Shown here: positions 34,200 through 46,000 of the stretch, piece by piece | Position numbering within the stretch: the stretch's first letter is position 1 | Layout of the letters: each line of letters opens with the position of its first letter | NCBI GenBank assembly: GCA_910589415.1 | Contig: OU342634.1 | Location: 27,215,144-27,279,143 of the forward strand | Length of the DNA: 64,000 nt | Direction of reading: 5' to 3' | From: Malachius bipustulatus | Lineage: Eukaryota > Arthropoda > Insecta > Coleoptera > Melyridae | Program-made: the position numbers and the translations under genes | Notes under the pieces: model-generated | Told to the model about the DNA's origin: nothing | Database searches by the model: none | The model's input: the letters and a program-made list of their open reading frames with translations, nothing else

Positions 34200-36100
34200 A
34201 GCAACAAAAGAAACAGATATTATTTTCCATTCAAGCCGTCAATAAAAAAATAAAATAAAAAAGAAATTTTGCTGGACCTTAAACAAAGTTCCTCTTCCTG
34301 GCCGAAAGCGTGGCTGGCCGAAGCGTGGCTAGCTTGACTTGAGTTAATCTTACAGTGTAGGTACTTGAAATTTTTATACAGGATGATGCAAACACAGATT
34401 TTTCTGACACCCCGTATAAAAATGTAAATACATACAAAATTTTGCAATTCCCTAAATATTTGATAAATCGAAAACTATGGCATAGCATAATATTATGTAT
34501 ACGAAAAAATTACAACAAACCCTTTTTTAGAACTACTCAAGATTTCTTTTTTCTAACAAATATTTTTTTGATATAGGTAACTAACGGTTAAACGAGTTAA
34601 AAAATATTAGAACAAAAATCTTTTTTCACCAAAGGGATGCGTTTTTTTTTGGGGGGGGGGGGGGGGGGGGGGGACGCGCTGCATCCACAGAACTGATTTT
34701 TGTGAATTTATTTTCTATAGCCTCTCAATAACAATTATCGAACGAAAATCTTAGATATATAAGATTTTTTATGATCTTTTTGGTACATTTTTTACTTTAC
34801 TGACTGGACTAATAGATGCAGCTGTAATCCACGAATTTTTTTTTTTCGATTTGTCTTTATGGGTAGGTATAGGTACTGAAATTGAGTGGAAAAAATTACA
34901 GAGAAGTTCTACTTAATTATCTTTAGCTTTAAATTCGAATCTGCCATAAAAAAATAAGAGGGTTCCTATTTCGTCGTTGTCAACTTCAAAATTTTTGGGG
35001 GAATGGGGGCGGGGTCGTATGAGGCCTCATTTTTAAAGGTATTTTAGGTATCTACACAAAAATTATGTTAGTTTTCGATAATCTTTTTGTCGACGATGTT
35101 TATAGTCCCCTACCCTTTAAATTAAATTTTTGTATAGATGAAAGTTTTACGTCAAAAAGTAATATAACTCATGACATTTGATTAAGTTTTTTATTATAAA
35201 AGTCGTCACTGTGTGTGGGTGTGTGTGTGTGTGTATAATTGCTTCAGTATAGGCAACACACGTAGCATCGTCCTCAGAGCCTGCGCGCTGAGGTTAGATA
35301 TATTTTGTAATATTTTGTAGTCGGGCCGGGCCGGCCAAGCCGAAGGTCATCGAGAAGTTGCTGGAAATAGAATCATTGGTTATTGATAAATACAATTATT
35401 ACATAATAAATATTACATGGTCATGTAATATGTAACTTATAATAATATTCCATTCTAGACGAGTCATGTAGTAAGCGTCCACCATCGAACCAGAATCATT
35501 GGAAGTTTCGCTTTATCGCTTTCGAACTTGACACCATGCACTGTTGTTGGTGTATGTGGAAATATTCGCATTTATGGATCATGATCCAAAAATTATGCTA
35601 TTCAGATTAGAAATAAATTTTCCATTGAAATCGAGTGAAAAAATATTAAATTAGCGCATGTATAATAAAATAATGTCAATGCAAAAAGACTTCATTGGCG
35701 CATGCGCTTTAAAAAAAATAATTTACCGCGCACTCTCAACTGTCATTTGTTATTAAAAAGTTTAATTTTGTAATTCCCTAACTGCTAACGTTAACATTTC
35801 AGGAAAATCTTTTGCACTAATTATAATACATCAGAGTCAATTAAGATTTTGATTGAAGTACTAAAGTCAGCTTGTACTCGAAAGTGTGTTAAGAATTAAT
35901 AAGAAATTAAAAAATGGCAGTGAAGTTTGAAAACATCTGGATCTAAAGGCGCTATATTAAATCAGCTATTAAATCGTTGGTGGTTAACTAAATTTTCTAA
36001 TTAATGTCAATAAACTATTATAAGTTGTCCTATAAATTTCGGCGAATTAACCTAAAACTATCAAAGTAAAATTAGGGAACGAGAAACGTCTTTAAAGACG
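34200..36100. other. Intergenic region between the satellite and the ADD-gene promoter
   Basis: No gene seen. It holds a G-run of over 20 bases (about 34650-34673), a GT microsatellite (35212-35233) and a short mariner-like end pair (TACAGGATGATGCAAAC ... ACACCCCGTATA, about 34376-34418). Confidence 0.45.
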
Positions 36101-37059
36101 TTGAAGGTTAGGAGACATTGACTTGACATTGACAGAAGCAGCTCGGCGTGGCTCGCGTATACTCGCTGAGGCCGCGAATTCTCACGCTTCTCTCTAGCGT
36201 CTGGCGTCTAGCTTGCTAGCCTGGCGGCTAGCGGCGATAATTCGAACGTGCTCAAAGTGGAAGCTATCAACGACATACGATCCTGAATTTCGTTACGTTT
36301 TTCAGCAAACTGACAAAACTGGCTTTCATTATTATTTATCGCAACAAACAACTGCGAACTGCACCAACCAGCCAACTCATCCAGTAGTCTGTTCATGGAT
36401 TGCTGTTACTTCTATTCGGTTTCGTTTTAGGAGTTGTGGACTTGTGGCGTTGTGGCTGATCGGGTTGGGTCGTCGGTCGTGGAACGGTGTAGCGCTAGCC
36501 AGCCGCCAAATTCTCCTTGTTGTTCGCTGTTCAGCTTGTACGACCGCCATTGTTGAACGAATCCAATAAACGTAGCAGGCGTCGGGTATTTGGTATTTTA
36601 GGGAGAAGGAGTAATTTTACCGAGACTTTTTTCGGACTGTCGGTTGATCGGGTGAAAGTTTATCGTGATATCGGCGCTTGGTCCGTTTCAAAACGCGGAT
36701 AATTACATCTACCACTCACTGTTCGAGCATCGTTGGATTGATTTTCGACTCGAAGTCGGAAGTTTGATAAGGGCTACGCGGCAGCGGCTCGTTTCACATT
36801 TCGGCCATTGTGGTGCTGGTGCTGGTGATGTTTGTTTGAAAATAATTCAAAAAATTGACAGGTGGTAGTTTCTCAATTGACGTTTCTTCTTATTATGTTT
36901 TAATTATGGAATTTAATGAACAAATTATTGCCGTTTGACTTTGAAAATTCGTTCTATTCGGACAAGCTAACCTTAAAAATATTGTGGATCTAGATCGTGG
37001 GGACTGTGAGGTTTGTTAATTATTATCAAAAGTGCACTTTTAGTTTTTATAATCTGACG
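36100..37059 (+). promoter_or_regulatory. CpG-rich promoter and 5' UTR region of the ADD-domain gene
   Basis: Nearly a kilobase of raised CG content just before the ATG at 37060. It includes tandem GTCTGGCG/CTAGC-type repeats (CTGGCGTCTAGCTTGCTAGC at 36200-36219). No frame here has a recognisable domain, so it is probably promoter and leader. The exact transcription start and any 5' UTR intron cannot be fixed. Confidence 0.5.
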
Positions 37060-40000
37060 ATGGAGAAGGAGCTGGAAATAGGTTTGTACCTAATTTATAA
37101 ATTTAGTTGTTGTAATATTAATTATTATTGAACTTATTATTTATTTTAAGTGTTCTTAAAGTACCAAATGATAATTTTGTTTATTTGTTTATCTTCTTTT
37201 TTTTTAAGTAAAAACTACAAGGTGTAGGTGTAAATAAAAGTTCGCGCCAAAAAGTGGCCCATTAACTAATTATTATCCTCAATTATATCTTTCACCTGTT
37301 TTTGTGTTTGTATTTAATGTTTATAATGTTTTTATAATGTTTATACTTATAACCTTTTTTTTTTGTTCCTAGATTCAGCAGTGATAGACACCCTTGTACC
37401 AGATATTCCAGCAGATAAATTAGAAGCCACTGATAATGGTAAATATTTAATAAATACAAGATATTGAACGATACCTCATCATCAAAATCAGTAATCGGGT
37501 TGTTTACTTGCACTTTCAACGCTTTAGCAGCTAATGTTGGTTGGGTCCCAAGGATGCGCAATTTCATTTGAGAGATTCCTAAGCTTGCCTTGCAATGACC
37601 TGAGGACCTGACGTTTTTTCCACCAGTCACCATTCACCAGTCTAATAACCCCTCCCCCTCCTGCTATAGCAATTAGAACCATCCTCTCAGTAGTAATGAT
37701 GCTAAACAAAACGGGCCCGAGTATGGATCCCTGTGGAACTCCCGAGCGGATTTTAACCTCCCGTGAGAGTCTATTTAGCCCTCCACTCCACAGAAACGTA
37801 TTTTAACCCCTGGGGTTATATTTTGGAACATGTCATTGGTTTAAAATTCGTAGTGTTCGTAGGTTTTGAGCATTAGACCAATCAGCTGTCAGAAAATTCA
37901 AACAAAATATAACCCCAGAGTTATATTTTGAAGTTTGATGAATTGACCTACATAAGAGGTCATAATTCGCACTGTCAATTTTGATTTGTCAATTCGCAGA
38001 GTCCTTTGACAATGTTTTCCCTTATAGATTTACTGATTTATGCTGACCGAATGTCACATTAATGCCCGAATTCACAAACGATAATTTCCTAAATAATTAC
38101 GTAATTATTTAAATGAGTGAGATGGAGATATGCAGTTTTTTTGCAATAGAATGAGATGGGGATAATTGATTACGTAATTATTTTGGAAATTATCGTTTGT
38201 GAATACGGGCATAAATCTAATTTATATTATAACGTTACCGATACAATACTAATAATTTCTTATCAAGAAATATTCAAGGGGAGATAATAATTTGTTAGTT
38301 TTTGGCTGTATGATGTAGGTAAAACGGTAATTCTGTTGTTTAGTCTTCCAAAACACCCCTCACATGCCCATTCCACTTTTTCCCACTCGCATCGCTCACA
38401 GGAGTCACAGCATTGCTGCATTAAATCAGGTCTTTGGTCAGGGTAGGTTTTTTATTTATTTTAGGGAAATTTAAAGGAAAAAAAAACCTACCCTGACCAA
38501 AGACCTGATTTAATGCAGCAACCCTGTGAGCGACGCGAGTGGAAAAAGTGGAATGGGCATGTGAGGGGTGTTTTGGAAGACTAAACAACAGGATTACCGG
38601 CAAAACTACCTATAGTCTAGTATCTAGTACCTAGTCGGGTACCCGGGTATTAAAAGGGTAATGCCACTACTACTAAAGGGTGTGGCTTCCCTTCCGTACT
38701 AACAACCATGCTGTACCAGTGAATGTGTGTGGAAATTTTCAATAAGGAAGATAATATTTCCCTCGCCACAACTGTAATTATCATTGAGAGAGCCCATTAT
38801 CTATTTAACGATTTGTGGAAAATTTGCCTGACCCTTCTTGAATATCCCATCAGTTTGGGATCGGCCTTGATAAGGGTAGGTGATACCTATAAAGAAATTG
38901 TTCACCAGTGCAAGTTTTAGCCCCCCCTCCCAGCACCCCTGTTCGCTGCATGGTACCCTTAGAGATTCCAAAAACATTGCCACAAAAAATTAACTACAAA
39001 TATGAAACTACAAGGAAAATGAAATGTAACAATGTAAAAATTGTAGTGAATTGAGTTCTATTTACCATTTCCAAATCAAAAGGCTTAGTTTATAGTTGGT
39101 CTTTATTTAAATCATTTACAACACAAATTAACAATAACCTCCTTCGCTTGTCACAATCGCTTCACTCTGCTCTGTGAAACTGTCTTCCAGTCTGAACTGT
39201 CTTTCAAACGAAAACTAAACTGTAGCTACTGCCCTGCACACTTATAATATATAAGCTAGCCGTGCTTGTTCAGGAAGATGTTCTGGAATACATATCAAAA
39301 AAGGGAGGATTGGAAAAAGCTCTCATCTCAGTAAAAAATTTAAAAACACATACAGAAGTTGAAGACAACAAAAAATGTTTTCTCATAGGAGTACCTTTTG
39401 ACTATAAAGAAATGATCTACAGCAGGGAATTTTGGCCCAGCGGTATCGCCTTCAGCAGGTTCAACTTTAGACGTGGTCAACATTTTTTAGACCATTAAAG
39501 AACATTAAAGAACACGAATGCTGACAATAATCATTCCTATATTAGATCAAACAAAAACCACAACAACGATAAAGGAATAAGGGTTTTACATCAGAATGTT
39601 GGTTAGTTAGTTTAGTTATATAATGAGTGGGTTGATTAGTGACACCTCCACTGCGACCAAGCGGTCTATTGTGGCTCACACCTAAGTATTTTACATCCAC
39701 TCTAGCAGGCCACTGCTTTTTAAAAAGCTAATGACCTTAGATGGTGTGAATGTATCCAGGTCTCTTGGAGAGAGAAATACTCTTCCGAACGTTGAGTGCC
39801 TGGTTCTTCCCAAGGCGGGGCAGTTGCATAGAACATGCTCTGCTGTTTCTACATCCTCCAAGCACAGGCGACATTCTGCGTTATCGGATCGGCTAGATTC
39901 ATCCTGTGTAAGTGGTGGTTCACTTTGCAGTGTCCTGTGTATAGGCCTATTAGGGCCCTTAGGTCAGTCCTTTTGAGTTCCAGTAGCTTTTTAGCTCTGT

Positions 40001-43000
40001 TTCTCGATGGTCCCTCAATGAAGGTCTTAGAGTGAGTTAATCCTGGTAGAGTTTGCCAGTACCGAAGTACCTTGTTTTCCGCCCAGGTGTCTATTGTTGT
40101 TTTGGCAGTATTTGAGGAAATGCCAACAGCGGGTTCTGGTCCTGTAAATTTGGATTCGGTTCCTCTTCTAGCCAGAGAGTCGGCTATTTCGTTCTCTCCA
40201 AGGCCGGAGTGACCTGGAATTCAGACCAGAGTCAAGTTATTGTTTTTAGCTATCTCATTGAGTGCTGTTTGACAGTTCCATACTAGTTTGGAGTTGCAAC
40301 GAATGGAGTAAAGGGCTTTCAGGGCCGCTTGGCTATCTGAGAAGATTTTAATTGTTTTCCGCGTGCAGTGCACTTCATCCAGCATCTGCGCGCTGAGTAC
40401 AATGGCATAAATTTCTGCCTGAAATATTGTTGCGACATCAGAATGTTAGATCGATAAGAAAGGCTATAAACAAAATAAACAATTTGATTGGTAAGTATCA
40501 CCCAGATGTCATAGCAATAACTGAACATTGGTCTAGTGCTGAACATATAAAAACAATTTCTCCAAGTGGATACAAACACATTTCTAGTTTCTGTCGAGAA
40601 CCAGATGAACACGGTGGTTGTGCTATTTTTGCTCGCCCGGACATGCTATGATCCGAAAGAAAAGATCTCAAACTCATCAGTGTCAAACATGTCATTGAAT
40701 GTTGTGGCTGTGAACTTCGAACTAAGGATAAAACTAAAGTAATCTGTATTTGTCTGTACAGACCAGATACATATCCCACAAGAGATGTAGATCTAGCTCT
40801 TGAAAAACTCATACATTTTAGCACCCTTTTTTGGGGACACCTACATTTGATTTTTCTTTTTGATTAATTCTCAGGGAGGTTCTTTTGAGGATTACTTTGC
40901 ATCAATTAAGGGAAGACTTAATAATTAATAATACTTCACTGTAATATTATATTATGGCATAAAGAGAACACAATTATAAATTTGTCACCAACAAAATTAC
41001 ATTTAAAATCTAGCATGAAATCAACAAAGCTCAATATGATTAAACACTCACGGTACCATCCAGGGTTGGGGCTCTTGACTGTCACTTTTACTTTAATTAT
41101 TAAAAGTAATATTCCTCGAACTGATGAGTACTCGCTGTTTGATGATTATTAATGGTTAAACTGAAGAATATGCTGCTTGCCAATTCCTTATAACTGAACG
41201 ATGAATACTGTAGATTAGGCACCTATATATTATATATCGTAAGTACCTAAGTATACCTAATTATACTTGCTTAGTACACTTATTAATTATTATGAAAATG
41301 AACACTTCTGTATATTTATCCCGGCAACCTTTTTAAGTTTTTAACCTTTTCAACCTTTTAAGTCGAAAACGAGTCAAGATAGATGAAAACGGCTTACATG
41401 TCCCTATCTTAACTTTTCACGTAGTATCCTATGGTGCTGATGAAATTTGTATACAAAGTGATGAAAAATCAGCGAATTTCAAAAAAAAAATAATAAAAAA
41501 ATATTTTTTTTTGTAGGTACTCCAGCGTAGTATACAAGAAGTTAGGATAGGAACATGTAAGCAGTTTTCCGATATCTTGACCCGTTTTCAAGCTAAGCTG
41601 CTTTGAAAATGGAAAATTGCAATTTTCATTTGTTTATAACTCATAAACCACTTGTTCCAATTTTGAACTGTAAAGACCATTTTTATTACATTTTTTCAGG
41701 CAATCTGAAAATTTAATAATATACAGGTTGTCCCATTTAAAATAAGATAGTTGATGGCAACTTCCGGTATAACCGGAAATGGTGAGGGGTAGTGAATATT
41801 TTAGTTCAGCTCGTCAAAACCGAAATTATACACGTACAAATTTTTAGACTTCTATTCCCAGGACTTCTCCATATAAAAATGCCCTAAGGTTCTCGCGCCT
41901 CACCCTGTACAGACCTACATTGTGGAGTGTGAGCCTTATAGTGTTGAAGAATTTCTTGGATACTGTGAGAGGGAAGCAATGTAGTAAAAGCTTGATATTA
42001 TGTTTGACTGACTTGTTAGTTGACCTTTGATGCATTTGCAGCATTTTGTTAATGAATGTTATTATTATTATTATTTATCTTGCTGTATTAACCTGCCACA
42101 TTTACAATTTTATTACTAATTTGGGAACTCATTCCAGACTGTGATCGCATGCTTGACGTCCTCGAAGAGTTCAACAGGGAGAGTGAATTTATAGAAAACT
42201 CCCTGGAATTCAGCGACATCGATGATGACGAAAGCGACAAGCTCAACGACATCAACAGGGACAATGCAGAAAAGAAACGGGAGAGCGATAACGAGACTTT
42301 GGTCGACGCCAACGATCTGGAGAACATCAACATCGATAACATCGAGTACGCGGAAGAGGAGGGCGATCACGATTACTTTAAAGATGAAGACCCGCTGAAG
42401 AAGACGCCGAACACAGAAGCGGAAGTCAAAGAAGGTGAAAAGAAAGACGAATTAAACGTGAGCAGTTCCAGTAAAACCGATTCGAACGTCGATGTCGAAG
42501 AAATCGGTTTGAATTTATTGAAAAATGTCGAGATAGTCCACGAGGATGACTCCGATGTTAACAGTGAAGAAAAAAATGTTAACAAAGACACCGACACCGA
42601 CACCAATGTTAACAACGATATCGACACTAATGTTAACAGCGATACCAATGTTAACAAAGATGACGATGTCAAGAAAGATGTCGACGTTAACAAAAATGCC
42701 GATGTCGACAAATCTTTAAATAAACCGCCCGATTTAAATGAAAAAATTAATGATAATAGCGCAGAAGAAATAATAAATAATATCGAAATAGTCGAGGAAG
42801 AAGACAATTTAAAATCCCCGGAAGCAAAAAAACTCGATGACAAAGAATTGACAGACACTATTCCCGTCAGTGAGAAAACCATCGACGAGAAACTTCCGGA
42901 AAAAGAAGGCTCCGTTGGAGAAAGCTCGATCGAAAAGGAACGTGAAAGTGACAATACGTTGGGGAAAAATGAAGACTCAAATAAAGAAAACGAACAGGAG

Positions 43001-46000
43001 GTCCCGAAAGACAATGAAGATGGTTCCGAGAAGAAGCAAGAAGAGCAGACCGATAAAAGCTCCGAAATTACAGAGAAACACAATTCGGCCGCAAAGAAAC
43101 AAATGCTGATGGCCGTCGAACTGAAAGCCATAGGCGATCCTAACTCACAAAAAACAGGCGAAGTCTCTCCCGGAAGTGGTACCGTGGAAAACGGCGTGGA
43201 AAATAGAAATTCCACTGAAGGTTCAGAGAGGACAGACGAAGATAATCAAGGTAATGGTACAGTTTTTTCGTTTATTTTTACACAGCATTTGAACAATTTT
43301 CATTTCAGATAACATGGACATCGATGAAGATTTTAATCCTCTGCTGCTTTGTCCGGATATTTCGATGGATGTGGACGAAGCTCCCGTCATAACTAACGGT
43401 AATAACGTTAAAAGTTGGTGGTAAAAAAAATTAATCGATAAATTCCAGGTGTTCGTGCTTCCGATGGAAACGTCAGCCCTTTGCCGTATGAGCAAACGTC
43501 TGTCACTTATGTGGACGAAATGACAGGCGCCGAAGGTACCGTTTTTATATTATTCGGCGTAAAGTTTTTAATAATTTTATTCTTTCAGTTTCTTTCAATT
43601 TGACAAAGGAAGAGCAGGAAATACGAGAGAAGACCTATGGCACCTGTAAGTGTGTTTTTTTTTTTAATTTTTTAATAAAATTCGTTTTATTTCTCTCATT
43701 TTACTTTACTCACAATAATTTATGACAATTATTTTCAGTCTCTATTTATTTACAATAACTACAATCGATCATTTTATTAGACTAATATCATTTAACAATT
43801 AATCTTCTATCCGTCAATCACTTATTACTTATTACACAGATTGCTAGCAATCGGACAGGGAGGGAAGATTAGCTTTCATACTCTTTATAATATATCAACA
43901 TACTCTAGCTGTGGCCAACAAGGTACTCAGTAAAGAGTGTCTGAGGTGGCTCATTCCCTGATTGGACTATCTTTCTCTTCTATTTTGGTTATTGATGGTA
44001 GGAATTGTTGAATTATGGTGGGGATAGTTAATTGGGACAGATAGCACACACAAAGAAAAAGACCACGCTTTAGCTTTATTCGGGTTTCATTTCTTGAATC
44101 GTTCAAGAACCGTCCTGGGATTGCGCAGAACTAGTTGCGCAATCGTGCAGTTCTAGGAACCGTTCTCGGATTGTCCTGGAAGTGTCCGCGACTTCACAAA
44201 ACTCGAACAATTCCGAACTGTTATAAATCTTGTAAATGGAAATCTTTAAAAGAAGAAGAACTTAGAACCTAACCCTACTTTTCAATATGTAAAATTCAAA
44301 TAAAAAACGCAAAGCAAAGCATATACTGCTCAACTTTTCTTTTAGTGAGAAAAGCGCTTTTGTTTGCGACACGCAAAACACAGTTTATTTATGTCTTTGT
44401 TTATAATTTTTGTGAATTTACTCAATTTTCTGATAACCCAACCAGTACCTAGGTAGGTACTTAATAATGGAAAGTTCATCTTGCTCTTCCGAAGAGTCTG
44501 ATGAGGATAATGATGAATTGAAAAGGATATTTTGTATGTAGTCATCCAGTATTACCTAGGTATGCCTATTACCAATTACTTATCTAATAATTAACCTGAT
44601 CAATAATAGTAAAAACAAAACAACAAGTCCAAGATCAACAAACGCCAGCGAGTACCGTCCTACCGTCGTCGTGTATCGTGTAAAATGAAAATGGGCATGC
44701 GTGAATTGACAATCCGAAATCAGTTCTTACTCCAGAGCGAGGACTGGTTTGGACGGTTCTTGAACGGTTCTAAAACGGTCCTGAGTTAAACCAAAACAGA
44801 GAACTTCTGTCTCAGAACTAGTTCAGGATTAGTTCTACTAAACCCGAACGCATGAATTTCGACTGCGCAAACTCCTGACAGTCCTAGAACAGTAATAGCA
44901 AAAACCCGAATAAAGCTTTTATTAGTCCAATCATCATCACGATAACTGGAGAGTGCTATCAGGAAGTTGATCAGAGTAGTCTGGAATGTAAGAAGAGACA
45001 GTTTAAGGGAGTGTCAGAGAAATGTCGAGCGAATATTTTATTTTATTTTATTTATTTTTATTTTATTTTAATTTACAGTCAACGGGTGGAACCCTTTAGG
45101 ATACATTTCAATAAATACAGAAAAATTCAATCACAAAACATCATATTATGGTTTATAAGGATTACAGAAATCTAGCAACTAGGGTTTTAAGCCCCTTTTT
45201 AAATGTTGAAACATTATCAAGCCCTAATAGGTGGGAGGGAACAACTATTTTATTCCACTTCCTTCTCAAGCGAGGTATTGTCGAGTAATAAATATAATTT
45301 CTACTCGAAGCTCAATAATTAATACAATAATTATTGTGAAGTGAATTCGAGAAGAGCTACCAGTTGTGTTTAGTGTAAAGAGTATTTTAGACTAATAGAA
45401 GGATCAGAGTGCAATTAAGATTAAGACAAAAGTGGTTTTGATTATTTCACTTTGAAGATATTGTAATTTGTAATGTAAATAAAGACTTAAAATAATAATT
45501 ATTGTTATAAATAAAGTGAATTAGTAAAAAAAAAAAGTTCAAATGGTCTGAAATTCGTAACTTGGCTTTTCTACTTTGGTTTTTCCAGAATATTCCAGAA
45601 ATTTAATAATTTTCCTTTCAGACAATCCGGTTCAGTTCACCAAGATCCACTGCACGGCCTGCAACGTGCACCTGGGCAGTGCGTTGGAAGGCCAGAAGAA
45701 CAGGTTCGTTCATCCGCTGCTGAAAGTGATCATTTGCAAGGACTGCTACCACTTTTACACCAGCGGGGAGTTCGAGAAGGACGAAGACGGGAGCGAACTG
45801 TACTGCAGGTGGTGCGGGCAGGGCGGCAAAGTCCTCTGCTGTTCGAGGTGTGAATTTGTCTTCTGCAAGGTATCGATGATTCGGCTGGTACGGTCGCGTC
45901 GATTTAATTATTAAACGTGGCATCGTTTCAGAAATGTATCAGGATTAATTTCGGACGAAAGAAATTGGTGGAAGTGAACAACAGCGATGACTGGCTGTGC

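Noticed and set aside
36213..36569. 118-codon open frame before the ADD gene
   Set aside because: It sits in the CpG-rich leader, has no domain, and is not joined in frame to the ADD exons. Better read as promoter or 5' UTR.
42373..43215. 280-codon open frame on minus, rich in Ser, Phe and Leu
   Set aside because: It is the antisense of the acidic, biased exon 3 of the ADD gene. GAA/GAT-rich sense codons leave few antisense stops. There is no domain and no independent support.
9346..43900. Three stretches starting TTTACAATAA-like (9355, 39110, 43750) as solo LTRs
   Set aside because: The similarity is short and A/T-rich. I found no matching second ends or 4-6-bp duplications.
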